64,000 nt of DNA from JAXGMQ01 sp040768585. Its GTDB lineage: Bacteria; Caldisericota; Caldisericia; JAAYUI01. The DNA is taken from NCBI GenBank assembly GCA_040768585.1, contig JAXGMQ010000001.1:434001-498000 (forward strand). Reading direction: 5' to 3'. Positions 1 to 9,020 of this stretch are shown piece by piece. The notes beneath the pieces were generated by a model. It worked only from the letters and a program-made list of their open reading frames with translations. It was not told the DNA's origin and made no database searches. A program made the position numbers and the translations under genes. Within the stretch, counting starts at the first letter, position 1, and every line of letters starts with the position of its first letter.

Positions 1-997
1 GTTTGAATCTGCCCTTATAGATGTTCTCAATGATGTCATTGCGGTCAACAGCATAGCAGAACGCTTGCCTAAGTTTCTTGTTGTTGAATGGTGGTATGTG
101 GGTTCTAAAACCTATGTATTGGACTGAAAGCTGGTCGACCTTTATCATCTCTTCTGAGAGTTTTTCGTCGTTTTTAATACGCTCAAAGTCAGCATCCGGA
201 ATGAGATTGTACTCAATATTGCCAGCCTCATACTCCTGTTGACGAACGTTGTCTTCTTTCAGTACAGGATACTCAAGAGTATCGATGTGCGGTTTCTCAC
301 CCCAATACTTCTCATTCGGAACGAGGATGAGCTTCTGGTCACGTTTCCACTCCTGAAGCACAAACGGGCCAGTGCCATCTGGTGTTTCGTACCAGGTTTC
401 TCCCTTGTCCTCAATTGCGTTCCTGTTGAGGATATAGGCTGAGGAGTACGTCAGCTTGTGAAGGAAAATCCTCGAAGGCTCAGGGATACTTATCTTGACA
501 GTTCTGTCGTCCACAACCTCAATACCTGTGACTTCTGAGGCTGAGCCAGTCATGAACTCAGTTGAACCAACAATCTCGTCCAGAATCCAAGTTCGAGGGG
601 ATGCCGTTTTTGGATTGAGGATATGTTCAAAGCTCCACTTGACATCATTGGCTGTGAATGGATCTCCACTTGAGAACTGAGTATCTCTAAGGTGGAAGGT
701 GTATGTTGTGCCATCATCTGAAATATCCCACGAGCTTGCAAGCGCTGGAATTATATTCAAGTCTATGTCGTAGGTAACCAGACCCTCATATAGTTGCCTG
801 GCAACTTCACTGCTTGTTGCGTCAGTAATCTGAGCAGGATCAAGGGTGGGAACTGGTTGAGCTAGGGGATATCTAAAGACCCCGCCCGTCACTGTCGTTT
901 CATCGGTATTATCATCAACCACCGGCTCTCCACCACAAGCTGCGAATAGACCGGCAAACATGAACAACACGACCGCAAACACCAACGTCTTTTTCAT
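1..997 (-). CDS. Peptide ABC transporter substrate-binding lipoprotein (partial, C-terminus beyond left edge)
   Basis: The reading frame is open from an ATG at 997 to the window edge, giving about 332 residues. It starts with a lipoprotein signal peptide (MKKTLVFAVVLFMFAG then LFAAC, Cys as the lipidated residue) followed by the SBP_bac_5 fold: PTLDPAQITDATSSEV near the N-terminus, then YTFHLRDTQFSSGDPFTANDV, typical of OppA/DppA family binding proteins. It would capture peptides or similar solutes outside the membrane and deliver them to an Opp/Dpp permease. A strong Shine-Dalgarno (AAGGGGG) precedes the ATG. It lies 27 nt behind the oppF-like ATPase and is the last visible gene of the operon, so this operon carries two binding proteins. 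Substrate unknown. Confidence 0.9.
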   Translation of the reverse strand, partial: MKKTLVFAVVLFMFAGLFAACGGEPVVDDNTDETTVTGGVFRYPLAQPVPTLDPAQITDATSSEVARQLYEGLVTYDIDLNIIPALASSWDISDDGTTYTFHLRDTQFSSGDPFTANDVKWSFEHILNPKTASPRTWILDEIVGSTEFMTGSASEVTGIEVVDDRTVKISIPEPSRIFLHKLTYSSAYILNRNAIEDKGETWYETPDGTGPFVLQEWKRDQKLILVPNEKYWGEKPHIDTLEYPVLKEDNVRQQEYEAGNIEYNLIPDADFERIKNDEKLSEEMIKVDQLSVQYIGFRTHIPPFNNKKLRQAFCYAVDRNDIIENIYKGRFK

Positions 998-1024
998 TGA
1001 TATCCCCCTTATGGTTTTTAAGTC

Positions 1025-2017
1025 TTACTCTTTTACATATGGGCAGGCAGTGAAGTGACCCCCACCAACATCAACAAGCGGGTATTCACCTTCTGTACAC
1101 TTGAAGGTCTCCTTGTTTTTTGCGTAGAATTGGCATCTGGTGTGGAATCTGCAACCAGACGGTGGGTTGATTGGAGATGGGATGTCGCCCTCAAGAAGTG
1201 CGTGGTCCTTCCTCTTTGTTGGGTCTGGTATCGGGATGGCGTTTAGAAGAGCCTTTGTATAGGGGTGAAGGGGGTTTGTAAAGAGTTCTAGGTTCTTTGC
1301 AAGTTCAACAATCTTTCCGAGATACATAACCGCGACCCTATCTGACATGTGGCGAACAACCGCAAGATCGTGGGCAACAAACAGATAGGTGAGATTTCTC
1401 TTCTCTTGAAGGTCTTGGAGTAGATTGATTACCTGTGATTGAATTGATACGTCGAGGGCGGAAACTGGTTCGTCACAAACGATAAACTTCGGGTCGAGAA
1501 TGACAGCTCTGGCGATGCCGATTCTTTGTCTCTGACCACCTGAGAACTCATGAGGATATCTGTGGAGATACTCAGGTCTAAGCCCTACAACCTCCATGAT
1601 TTCCTGAACAAGTTCTTCTCTTTCTTTCTTGTTGGCAAGCCCGTGAACAACCAATGGCTCTCCTATGATGTCACCAACTGGCATTCTTCTATTGAGCGAA
1701 CCGAAGGGATCCTGAAAGATGATCTGCATTTCTCGACGCTGCTGTCGGAGTTTTTCACCCTTCATCATGACAACATCTTCGCCATCAAAGTGTACCTCAC
1801 CTGAGGTTGGTTCGTGGAGCTTGAGAATACACTTGCCTGTCGTTGTCTTACCCGAGCCGGACTCACCAACGAGTGAGAGTGTTTCGCCCTCGTGAATGTC
1901 GAATGTAAGGTCATCAACAGCCTTAACGTTGGCGATTGTTCTACCAAGAAGACCGCCTGTTATTGGGAAGTACTTCTTCAGGTTCTTAACAGAAACTAGT
2001 AGATTGGTGTTCATCAT
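1025..2017 (-). CDS. oppF: Oligopeptide/dipeptide ABC transporter ATP-binding protein, OppF/DppF type
   Basis: A 330-residue ATPase, the usual length for OppF/DppF. Visible motifs are Walker A GESGSGKTT (51-59), the ABC signature FSGGQRQ (158-164) and Walker B FIVCDEP (178-184). The C-terminal oligo_HPY extension has the Cys cluster CRFHTRC...C known to carry an iron-sulfur cluster in related Opp ATPases. It energises import by pairing with the OppD-type subunit on the cytoplasmic face. Its start overlaps the oppD stop by 4 nt (ATGA) and has GGGAGG upstream, so translation is coupled. The Opp versus Dpp name is by family similarity only. Confidence 0.95.
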   Translation of the reverse strand: MMNTNLLVSVKNLKKYFPITGGLLGRTIANVKAVDDLTFDIHEGETLSLVGESGSGKTTTGKCILKLHEPTSGEVHFDGEDVVMMKGEKLRQQRREMQIIFQDPFGSLNRRMPVGDIIGEPLVVHGLANKKEREELVQEIMEVVGLRPEYLHRYPHEFSGGQRQRIGIARAVILDPKFIVCDEPVSALDVSIQSQVINLLQDLQEKRNLTYLFVAHDLAVVRHMSDRVAVMYLGKIVELAKNLELFTNPLHPYTKALLNAIPIPDPTKRKDHALLEGDIPSPINPPSGCRFHTRCQFYAKNKETFKCTEGEYPLVDVGGGHFTACPYVKE

Positions 2018-3147
2018 GCACCTCCCTCATGTGAGATTGGGAACCAACAGCGTATTTGTCTTCCATTTTCGAGGGTCTGTAGTGGTGGCTCTTCCTCTTT
2101 GCATCGCTGCCCAGCGTTGAAACACCTTGGATGGAATTTACACCCAACTGGGAGATTGAACGGACTTGGTACCATTCCCTCAATGGTTGGAAGCTTATCA
2201 TCAGACTTTGGCTGGTCTACCCTTGGAATTGAGTGAAGCAAACCCCACGAGTACGGGTGCATTGGCTTCGCAAACAGATCGTTTGCGTTCGCATACTCAA
2301 CAATCTTCCCAGCATACATAACCGCGATTTTATCAGCCATCTCGGCAACAACGGCAAGGTTATGAGTGATGAGTAATATAGACATGCCAAAACGCCTTCT
2401 GAGGTCTTTCATCAGTTCAAGTATTTGAGCCTGGATTGTGACGTCCAGAGCTGTCGTAGCCTCATCAGCAATAAGAATCTCGGGATTGCAAGCCATAGCC
2501 ATAGCAATCATGACTCTCTGTCTCATACCTCCAGACATCTGGTGCGGGAAGTCTGTGGCTCTTCTCTCTGGGTCTGGGATACCAACCAGTTTGAGCATCT
2601 CAATTGCCCTTGCCCAAGCCGGGGTATCTATCTTCATCCGTTTCAGTCTATTGTTAATATCCTGGAGTTTTGTGCGAATGCTTGGAATAAAAAATAGTGG
2701 GGACATTAAAACCATTTCCCAGAACAATCCCCAGGATCTAAGTCTTGTTCTGAAATCCCATCCGTGCAATCCCTGATGGAGTGTTAAACTCTCAGCGATC
2801 TGGTCACCAACTTGGAAAACTGGGTTCAGTGAGGTCATTGGCTCCTGAAAAATCATCGAGATATTCGAACCACGAAGTTGCCTAATTTTCCTCATCGGGA
2901 ACTTTAACAAATTCTCTCCGTGGTAGAGAATTTCGCCTTCGACAATCTTTCCGGGTGGTGTCTGAATGAGTCTCATAACCGAAAGAGATGTTACGGACTT
3001 ACCACAACCTGACTCACCAACGATTCCGAGTGTTTCACCTTTTTTTACTGAGAAACTCACTCCATCAACGGCTGGCACCACACCATCTGACATATAGAAG
3101 TAGGTTTTCAGGTTCTTTACATCTAGTATCACATTGTTGTTATCCAT
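2014..3147 (-). CDS. oppD: Oligopeptide/dipeptide ABC transporter ATP-binding protein, OppD/DppD type, with a central insertion
   Basis: A 377-residue ATPase, about 50 longer than usual. Walker A is GESGCGKS (44-51), the signature MSGGMRQ (204-210), Walker B ILIADEA (224-230), and the C-terminus has the oligo_HPY Cys motif. The extra length lies at about 127-178, between the Q-loop region (QEPMTSLNP) and the signature helix. It contains a hydrophobic patch (FWEMVLMSPLFFIPS) followed by a charged helix. This faces the part of the helical subdomain that contacts the permease coupling helices, so it may adjust docking (inference). The start has an AGGAGG Shine-Dalgarno 6 nt upstream. Second ATPase of the five-gene transporter. 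Confidence 0.94.
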   Translation of the reverse strand: MDNNNVILDVKNLKTYFYMSDGVVPAVDGVSFSVKKGETLGIVGESGCGKSVTSLSVMRLIQTPPGKIVEGEILYHGENLLKFPMRKIRQLRGSNISMIFQEPMTSLNPVFQVGDQIAESLTLHQGLHGWDFRTRLRSWGLFWEMVLMSPLFFIPSIRTKLQDINNRLKRMKIDTPAWARAIEMLKLVGIPDPERRATDFPHQMSGGMRQRVMIAMAMACNPEILIADEATTALDVTIQAQILELMKDLRRRFGMSILLITHNLAVVAEMADKIAVMYAGKIVEYANANDLFAKPMHPYSWGLLHSIPRVDQPKSDDKLPTIEGMVPSPFNLPVGCKFHPRCFNAGQRCKEEEPPLQTLENGRQIRCWFPISHEGGA

Positions 3148-3159
3148 TTCCCTACCTCC

Positions 3160-4527
3160 TTAAATCTTTTGCCTTGGATCCAGAGCATCCCTGAGTCCAT
3201 CGCCCATGAAGAAGAAGGACACAACAGTCATGAAGATGAGTAATCCAGCAAAAATACCTGGCCATGGCATGTTGAGGAAGTACTGGTTTGCCTCAAAAAT
3301 CAAAGCTCCCCAAGTTGGCGTTGTCAGAGGATCTGCGCCCAATCCAAGGAATGATAAACTTGACTCTGACAGAATGATGCTTCCTACGCCCAGTGACATG
3401 GATGTTATGACGGGAGCAATGGCATTTGGCAAGAGGTGTTTGAACATAATCCTCATATTACCAGCGCCAATGGCCTTCGCTGACTCGCAGTATTCCTGAG
3501 ATCTTTCTCTGAAGAAAGTACCTCTGACCATCCTGGCATGACCGGCCCAGCCAAATACAGAGAAGATGAGAATCAACGCAAACGGTGTTTGCCCTCCTGG
3601 TATTACTTTGACAAGAACCATGTATATCGGCAACAACGGTATCGTGCCCATCAACTCAATCACTCGAAGGAGCAACGCATCGGCAAACCCACCGAAGAAT
3701 CCAGCAAGAGCTCCAAAAAATATTCCAACAAGTCCTGTGATGAACGTAACAGAGAAAGCGATCATAAGCGAGATTCTTCCGCCGTACGCAAGTCTTGGGA
3801 GGACATCGTGACCGCCACCGTCTGTACCGAGAATATGCATCGGAGCAGGACCAACATACTCTTCTCTGCCATTTCCAGTGCTGGGATCGATAGTCGTATC
3901 AATGCCATCTTTCGGAGGCATATAGGTCAGAATCTGACCGGTTGCGATATGTCTTTTATTCTGTGCTCGACCGATGAAATATTCTTTTAGTCCAACCTTT
4001 TCTCTTATTGGTTTTCCATCCTCATCTCTAACAACTGCACCCGTGTCATCGCGCTTTGTCTCAATGACAGAATCTAGCGCATCAACATCACCAAGAGATT
4101 TCAATGTAAACCTGTATTTACGCTTGTAGTCTTCGTTCTCAAAGGTAGTCATATTAATAAGGGCTGTTCCATTCTCCTCATCAATATTTGTGAACCAGAA
4201 CTCTTTACCATTCTCGTAGACCTCAGTATTGTTCCAATCCGGGTCGGTGATAGATACCGCGATACCGGGGATTGAACCTGGAAGCGATTTTATGTGGAGA
4301 CTCGTGTAGTTCTTTGGATAACCCGTTACAACCTCAAAAAGAGGAGCAGCCAGCGAGAAAACAAGCATGAACAGAAATATAACCAATCCAACAACAGCCA
4401 ATTTATGACGCCTAAACCTAGACCAGATAGCCTGCATCATAGAGTACTCAGCTGTCTTTAATATCTCCTGCTCATTCGGGTTATCAATAACCGTGACTTT
4501 TTTTCTATTTTTTCTGTCTTTAGCCAT
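3160..4527 (-). CDS. oppC: Oligopeptide/dipeptide ABC transporter permease, OppC/DppC type, with large extracytoplasmic insert
   Basis: At 455 residues this is about 150 longer than a normal OppC/DppC. A basic cytoplasmic N-terminus leads into TM1 (about 44-68). An insert of about 140 residues then precedes the canonical BPD_transp_1 domain (from about 235) with TM helices and the EAA coupling loop GAGNMRIMFKHLLPNAI. The insert is hydrophilic and would lie outside the membrane, where it could contact a binding protein. The permease forms the translocation pore with OppB. It lies between oppB and oppD in one transcription direction with short gaps. Confidence 0.93.
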   Translation of the reverse strand: MAKDRKNRKKVTVIDNPNEQEILKTAEYSMMQAIWSRFRRHKLAVVGLVIFLFMLVFSLAAPLFEVVTGYPKNYTSLHIKSLPGSIPGIAVSITDPDWNNTEVYENGKEFWFTNIDEENGTALINMTTFENEDYKRKYRFTLKSLGDVDALDSVIETKRDDTGAVVRDEDGKPIREKVGLKEYFIGRAQNKRHIATGQILTYMPPKDGIDTTIDPSTGNGREEYVGPAPMHILGTDGGGHDVLPRLAYGGRISLMIAFSVTFITGLVGIFFGALAGFFGGFADALLLRVIELMGTIPLLPIYMVLVKVIPGGQTPFALILIFSVFGWAGHARMVRGTFFRERSQEYCESAKAIGAGNMRIMFKHLLPNAIAPVITSMSLGVGSIILSESSLSFLGLGADPLTTPTWGALIFEANQYFLNMPWPGIFAGLLIFMTVVSFFFMGDGLRDALDPRQKI

Positions 4528-4541
4528 ATCGACACCCCGAA

Positions 4542-5510
4542 TTATGAATACGTGATGCGCGGATCTACAAGCGCATACATAACATCCTGCAACACCAGCG
4601 ACATGAGAGTCAATGCAGCCAGAAGAGTAAGATTACCCATCATTACAGGGATATCACTGGATGTTACCGCTGTAAACATCATTTTACCCATTCCATCGAT
4701 ATTAAATATCTGCTCAGTGATAACAGAACCGGAAATCAATGCTGGGATGATGAACGCCATAATTGTGACAATTGGAATGAGAGCATTTCTAAGGGTATGT
4801 TTGTATATTACTGTATTCTCAGACAATCCCTTTGATCTCGCCGTTCTCACAAAATCACGTCTGATTTCCTCAAGCATTGAGGTCCTCATATACCTGGAAA
4901 GGTTGGCAATCGTGCCAATGACGCCCATTGACACTGGTAGTATCAAGTTTCTCACTTGATCCCACACCCTCATGATCCATGGGAGACTATCATGGTTCTC
5001 CCATAGATTCCAGCCTATTGGAAGAATTTTGAGCATTACTCCAAAGAATAGAAGCAACAACAGACCAAACCAGAATCTAGGAATTGAGACACCGATATAC
5101 GAAAAGAATGTTAGGATATAGTCAGCGGTCGAATACTGTCGCCTGGCAGAGAAGATACCCAAGGGAACTGCGCACAAAATACCGATAATCAAAACGCCAG
5201 CTTGTATTTTTATCGTCATCGGCATTTTAGAGGATATTTTCGTCCACACTGGTTGTTTGTCGTTGATTGATTTACCCCAATCCCAGTCAAAAACAACCTT
5301 TTTCATCCACTTGAAGTATCCAACATACCAGGGATCATTAAAACCTGACCACTCACGCATCCTGTTGATTTCATCCTTCAAGTGAGGCTGCAAAACCTCC
5401 AACTGAGTGAATGGATCACCAGGAAGACGCAGGACAAAATACACAAGTCCAGTGATCAGAATGAGCATAATCAGGAACGTTATGCCACGCCGGATTAGAA
5501 AGCTTCCCAC
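4542..5510 (-). CDS. oppB: Oligopeptide/dipeptide ABC transporter permease, OppB/DppB type
   Basis: A 322-residue permease of normal family length. The N-terminal helix (ITFLIMLILITGLVYFVLRL) is followed by the extracytoplasmic segment and then the BPD_transp_1 core with the EAA motif around SENTVIYKHTLRNALIPIV. It forms the pore with the OppC-type subunit. GTG is the start, with AAAGGTG 9 nt upstream. It is separated from the upstream binding-protein gene by about 130 nt that hold a hairpin, so opp transcription may be partly read-through from the 7.9 kb promoter. Confidence 0.94.
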   Translation of the reverse strand: MGSFLIRRGITFLIMLILITGLVYFVLRLPGDPFTQLEVLQPHLKDEINRMREWSGFNDPWYVGYFKWMKKVVFDWDWGKSINDKQPVWTKISSKMPMTIKIQAGVLIIGILCAVPLGIFSARRQYSTADYILTFFSYIGVSIPRFWFGLLLLLFFGVMLKILPIGWNLWENHDSLPWIMRVWDQVRNLILPVSMGVIGTIANLSRYMRTSMLEEIRRDFVRTARSKGLSENTVIYKHTLRNALIPIVTIMAFIIPALISGSVITEQIFNIDGMGKMMFTAVTSSDIPVMMGNLTLLAALTLMSLVLQDVMYALVDPRITYS

Positions 5511-5590
5511 AATAGCACACCTTTCTGGGTATCAACACCAACACAAACCCTGACTTTTTTATGGTTATCTCTATTAGTGTCTACAAATGA

Positions 5591-5626
5591 AGACGCCCCC
5601 GAAACAAAGGTGTCCCAGGGGCATCT
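5591..5626 (-). terminator. Imperfect hairpin behind the upstream substrate-binding gene
   Basis: On the minus strand AGATGCCCC pairs with GGGGCGTCT (one G-U wobble) across a 17-18 nt loop just after the binding-protein stop. The U-tract is poor, so it may be an attenuating or mRNA-stabilising stem that lets the binding protein exceed the permease, as is common for opp operons (inference). Confidence 0.45.
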
Positions 5627-5640
5627 GTTTAAGCTGATAT

Positions 5641-7785
5641 TTACTTCTCTAGGTACCAGTACTCGCAGTTCCAATTTGGAGGATTGTTCGAGCCGGTTGG
5701 CTTGTAATTCTCTAGATTGAAAACCGTAACATCAATATTGTACCTGTTATAAAGTGGAAGCGCTGGAATCTCATCGCACCATATCTCAAACTGTTTGTTC
5801 AAGACATCCTGAAGCTCATCATCTGGGAGCTCACGAAGGATATCATCACAAAGTTCCTCATGTCCCTCTGGACCAACCCAACCACCCATGTTCTGACCAG
5901 ACCAAGCATTTGAATCTCCTGGAATCTGGTCTTCTCTCCAAAGGTTGGCATTAGGTCTGATTGGGTTCGATGACCAAGCAAACTCTACAGCCTGGAATTG
6001 GTGTCTTCTGAGATAGTCTCCGCCAAACACAACCGTTGCGCTGAGGAATTCCCCCTTCGCCTTGATACCTATACGTTCCCACATCTTGATAATATTTTCG
6101 ACAGAGAGTTGTCTGAAGTTTTGGCCTGACGCTGTCGTAAGATTAACCTCAAGAAGTTTGCTATCTTTTTCTCTCCAGCCATCGGCATTCTTCACCCAAC
6201 CGGCTTCATCAAGGAGCTGCTCTGCCTTCTCCGGGTTGTACTCGTATCTCTTGAGCATTCCCATCTCGTCGGCTTTCTTATAGTACTTTGATCTTGGAGT
6301 CATCCAAAGGTGAGATGGAGTGTAGACGCCCTGAGAGACGATCATACACAGCTCTTCCCTGTCAAGAGCATAGAGCATCGCCTGCCTGACCCGCTTATCG
6401 CCAAACATGTACTTGTATCCCGGCATCTCGCCGGCGGGATCTTCGTCAAATTGGTTCAAGTCGATGTGTTCCCAGGCTGTTGACTCAACATAGTGAAACT
6501 TATAGTTTGTCATCTCATCTTTGAGCTCGTTGGCCTGGAGCGGTGAGAATGCGTTAAAGACCATGTCAATCTCTTCAGCTTGAAGGTTGAGCTGTATTGT
6601 GTTGACATCTGTCATGAACTTAACTCTGATTTTGTCAATCAAGGGTTGAGCAAAAGCTGCATACGGGTTTGGCTCAAAGTCGAAATAATTGCCCTTGTTC
6701 CACTCCTTGATACGGTATGGGCCGAACATGTAGTCATAAAAATCTTCTCTTACATTAAAATTAGATGGATAAGTATAAAAGTCCCGTTCAAACATTGCCT
6801 TGTAGATACCACCAATTCCCCATGTCGCATACGTATATTCTTCGTTATACTGAACCTCAACCGTATACTTGTCAATCTTCTTGTAAGAGTCAATCTTCCA
6901 AACACCAGCTGACGCAATTGACTGAATCTGCGGCGAAAAACCAACTTTCACACCAAACAAAACATCATCAGCTGTGAACTCATGGTATTTGCTGTCTTCC
7001 GGCTCACCTGGCACTGGTGGCCAGTAGATAGCTGGTCTCAAATGCCACGTAACCACCATCTTCGTCTGACCAGTTATCTCATCCTTGAATACCTTGACGC
7101 CACCATTCTCAATCGACGGCCTGTCAAGAGCCATCGTTTTCGGAAAAAGAATTGCATCTTCACCATAATCTACTGTCGCACTGCCCACAAAACCTGCAAG
7201 GAACGTCTGAGAAACTGCCGAAGACGTGTATGGATTCATCGTGTCTGGTTCCTGCTGAGTGACACAAGTTATTACCTGACCGGGGTCAGTATTTGGTGGG
7301 AGCTTGAATTTATAAAGAAGATATGCCGCTTCAGCATATGAGGGTATTTCATTCCAGGCTGTGTTTCTGAATCTATATGTCAAGATATTGACTTTTGGTC
7401 TTACGGCGAGGTTGAAGTATGGGACATAGTCCTTAGGTATCGTTAGCTCATCATTTGACCAACACCATGCTGGACCATCAAAATTCGCGACCTCTGCACT
7501 GAGAGTGTCGTGATTGTCAATTGCAAACTTAAACATCTCAGCTCTGGTGAAATTCTCTCCATCATACGCGACTTCCTTGCCAAGAACCTTTCCAAGCCCT
7601 TCAGCAAAAACGTCGGCCGTAATCTCCATGTCCCAATTATCGACATCTGGTAGGATGTCCTGAGCGATGACGGAATTAATGTATTTCTCAAGCTGATGCT
7701 CAACCTGAGCACCTACTGGCATCGCAAAGACAAACATGACCGATATCATGGCAATAGACAACACTACACCTAGGAATCTTCTCAT
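5641..7785 (-). CDS. Peptide ABC transporter substrate-binding protein with extra N-terminal domain
   Basis: 714 residues from the ATG at 7785, chosen over an ATG 19 codons upstream because AAAGGAG sits 5 nt before it and it begins a clean signal peptide (MRRFLGVVLSIAMISVMFVF, cleavage near VGAQ). There is no lipobox, unlike the lipoprotein SBP at the left edge. The SBP_bac_5 fold starts near 140 (VTQQEPDTMNPYTSSAV) and runs to the end. The first 110 mature residues are extra and helical, with segments (FTRAEMFKFAI, SYAEAAYLLYKF) resembling degenerate S-layer-homology helices. They may tether the protein to the wall in place of a lipid (inference). First gene of the opp operon. Confidence 0.92.
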   Translation of the reverse strand: MRRFLGVVLSIAMISVMFVFAMPVGAQVEHQLEKYINSVIAQDILPDVDNWDMEITADVFAEGLGKVLGKEVAYDGENFTRAEMFKFAIDNHDTLSAEVANFDGPAWCWSNDELTIPKDYVPYFNLAVRPKVNILTYRFRNTAWNEIPSYAEAAYLLYKFKLPPNTDPGQVITCVTQQEPDTMNPYTSSAVSQTFLAGFVGSATVDYGEDAILFPKTMALDRPSIENGGVKVFKDEITGQTKMVVTWHLRPAIYWPPVPGEPEDSKYHEFTADDVLFGVKVGFSPQIQSIASAGVWKIDSYKKIDKYTVEVQYNEEYTYATWGIGGIYKAMFERDFYTYPSNFNVREDFYDYMFGPYRIKEWNKGNYFDFEPNPYAAFAQPLIDKIRVKFMTDVNTIQLNLQAEEIDMVFNAFSPLQANELKDEMTNYKFHYVESTAWEHIDLNQFDEDPAGEMPGYKYMFGDKRVRQAMLYALDREELCMIVSQGVYTPSHLWMTPRSKYYKKADEMGMLKRYEYNPEKAEQLLDEAGWVKNADGWREKDSKLLEVNLTTASGQNFRQLSVENIIKMWERIGIKAKGEFLSATVVFGGDYLRRHQFQAVEFAWSSNPIRPNANLWREDQIPGDSNAWSGQNMGGWVGPEGHEELCDDILRELPDDELQDVLNKQFEIWCDEIPALPLYNRYNIDVTVFNLENYKPTGSNNPPNWNCEYWYLEK

Positions 7786-7897
7786 ATGGCTCCTTTCAAG
7801 ATAAGAAATGAAACGAATGCTCCCCGGAAGCAGCAAATCCATTCGCTGCCTTTAACCTCTCTGATTAAATTCGCAGAGCAAATTGACACCGAGAAAA

Positions 7898-7926
7898 ATT
7901 TTAGCACCTGTATAGCCGAAAGGCAA
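7898..7926 (-). promoter_or_regulatory. Promoter of the binding protein/opp operon
   Basis: On the minus strand TTGCCT (7926-7921) and TAAAAT (7903-7898) are separated by exactly 17 nt, a good sigma-70 arrangement about 110 nt before the binding-protein start. Confidence 0.6.
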
Positions 7927-7941
7927 GTGCCTTCAAGGCAC
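7927..7941. promoter_or_regulatory. Perfect inverted repeat abutting the opp -35 box (candidate operator)
   Basis: GTGCCTT-C-AAGGCAC is a 7+1+7 perfect dyad lying directly upstream of, and touching, the -35 hexamer. The position fits an operator or activator site. No regulator gene is nearby, so the protein is unknown. Confidence 0.45.
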
Positions 7942-8082
7942 CGTGTGAGTTAAAAGTAAAATAAGCAAAGAATGACTTAAATTGATTCAAAGTAACGATA
8001 GGACAGATTTTCCACGAAATTACACAACAAATATCGAATGCTAACTCAAAGAAATATTTTACGGAAGCACATTTATTTGGAA

Positions 8083-9018
8083 TTAGAACCAATCCGGAAA
8101 TTTACCACTCCACTCTCCCAATATTTTAACTTCGGGTCTTAACCTCACATTATTTAGGCGATAAATCTCATTTGAAATACGTGTCATCAATCTCAACACA
8201 TCTTTGGATGTTCCTTTTCCGGTATTCACAAGAAAGTTGGCATGAACATCAGAAATCACGATGCCACCTTCGGAAACACCCTTAAGTCCTGCTTGTTCTA
8301 TCAACAATCCGGCATATGAAGCGGGTGGGTTTCTGAAGATACAACCGGCATTGAGCGTATTTTTCGGCTGTTTTTCCCTTCGATAATCAATCATTTGCTT
8401 CATTATCTTGTCAAGCCAGTCTTTATCGGCTTCTTTGAGTTTTAACTGAACCCACTCAATCACACCGCCAGATCTCTGCACTAGAGAGGTTCTGTAGTCA
8501 AACTGCATTTGGTTATGGTCAAGAATTACCCTGTCTCCTGTCAGAGTAACATAGCCAACCTTCTCGACCGACCTGCTGATATATATTGCTGATGTGCCAG
8601 CGTTCATGGTAACGGCGCCGCCTATTGTGCCAGGGATACCAAAACACCTCTCAATGCCTGACATATTCTTATCGACAGACATCTTGACGACATCTCCCAG
8701 TTTTGCTCCTCCCGCAGCTTGAACCCTGTATCCGTCCCAATGAATGTCATCAAGACCACCATTGATTTTTAAAACTATCCCCCTTATGCCAAGATCTCCA
8801 ATCAGGAGATTTGTTCCTCCACCCATGACAATCAGTGGCACATGCATCTTGTTCGCGTAACGCAACACACTGATTACATCATCAAAATCCTCAGGAATCA
8901 CAAGAGCATCTGCTGGGCCACCAACACCAAATGAGGTGTGGAGACTCATGGGTTCACCAAACCTTACCTGCCCACGAACCATACTCTTAAGTCCAGTTAA
9001 CGCCGTTGGAACAAGCAT
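8083..9018 (-). CDS. murB: UDP-N-acetylenolpyruvoylglucosamine reductase MurB
   Basis: This 311-residue flavoenzyme reduces UDP-GlcNAc-enolpyruvate to UDP-MurNAc with NADPH in cytoplasmic peptidoglycan precursor synthesis. FAD-binding motifs are visible: SFGVGGPADALVIPE (29-43), GGGTNLLIGD (66-75), GIPGTIGGAVTMNAG (127-141) and YRREKQPKNT (212-221). The length fits the shorter type-II MurB. The proton-donor position, normally Ser in the NAGS-F motif, is Cys226 here (NAGCIFRNP). The ATG follows the murG stop by 2 nt. Last gene of the murD-ftsW-murG-murB operon. Confidence 0.96.
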   Translation of the reverse strand: MLVPTALTGLKSMVRGQVRFGEPMSLHTSFGVGGPADALVIPEDFDDVISVLRYANKMHVPLIVMGGGTNLLIGDLGIRGIVLKINGGLDDIHWDGYRVQAAGGAKLGDVVKMSVDKNMSGIERCFGIPGTIGGAVTMNAGTSAIYISRSVEKVGYVTLTGDRVILDHNQMQFDYRTSLVQRSGGVIEWVQLKLKEADKDWLDKIMKQMIDYRREKQPKNTLNAGCIFRNPPASYAGLLIEQAGLKGVSEGGIVISDVHANFLVNTGKGTSKDVLRLMTRISNEIYRLNNVRLRPEVKILGEWSGKFPDWF

Positions 9019-9020
9019 AT

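Larger units (their letters stand above)
7786..8082. other. Intergenic region between murB and the opp operon
   Basis: About 297 nt without a credible gene. It holds the opp promoter and an adjacent dyad (listed separately). A 63-codon minus-strand frame at 7901-8092 has no start signal and covers the promoter, so it is not called. Confidence 0.7.

Noticed and set aside
3538..3990. 150-codon plus-strand frame inside oppC
   Set aside because: Antisense shadow with low-complexity charged product and no start signal.
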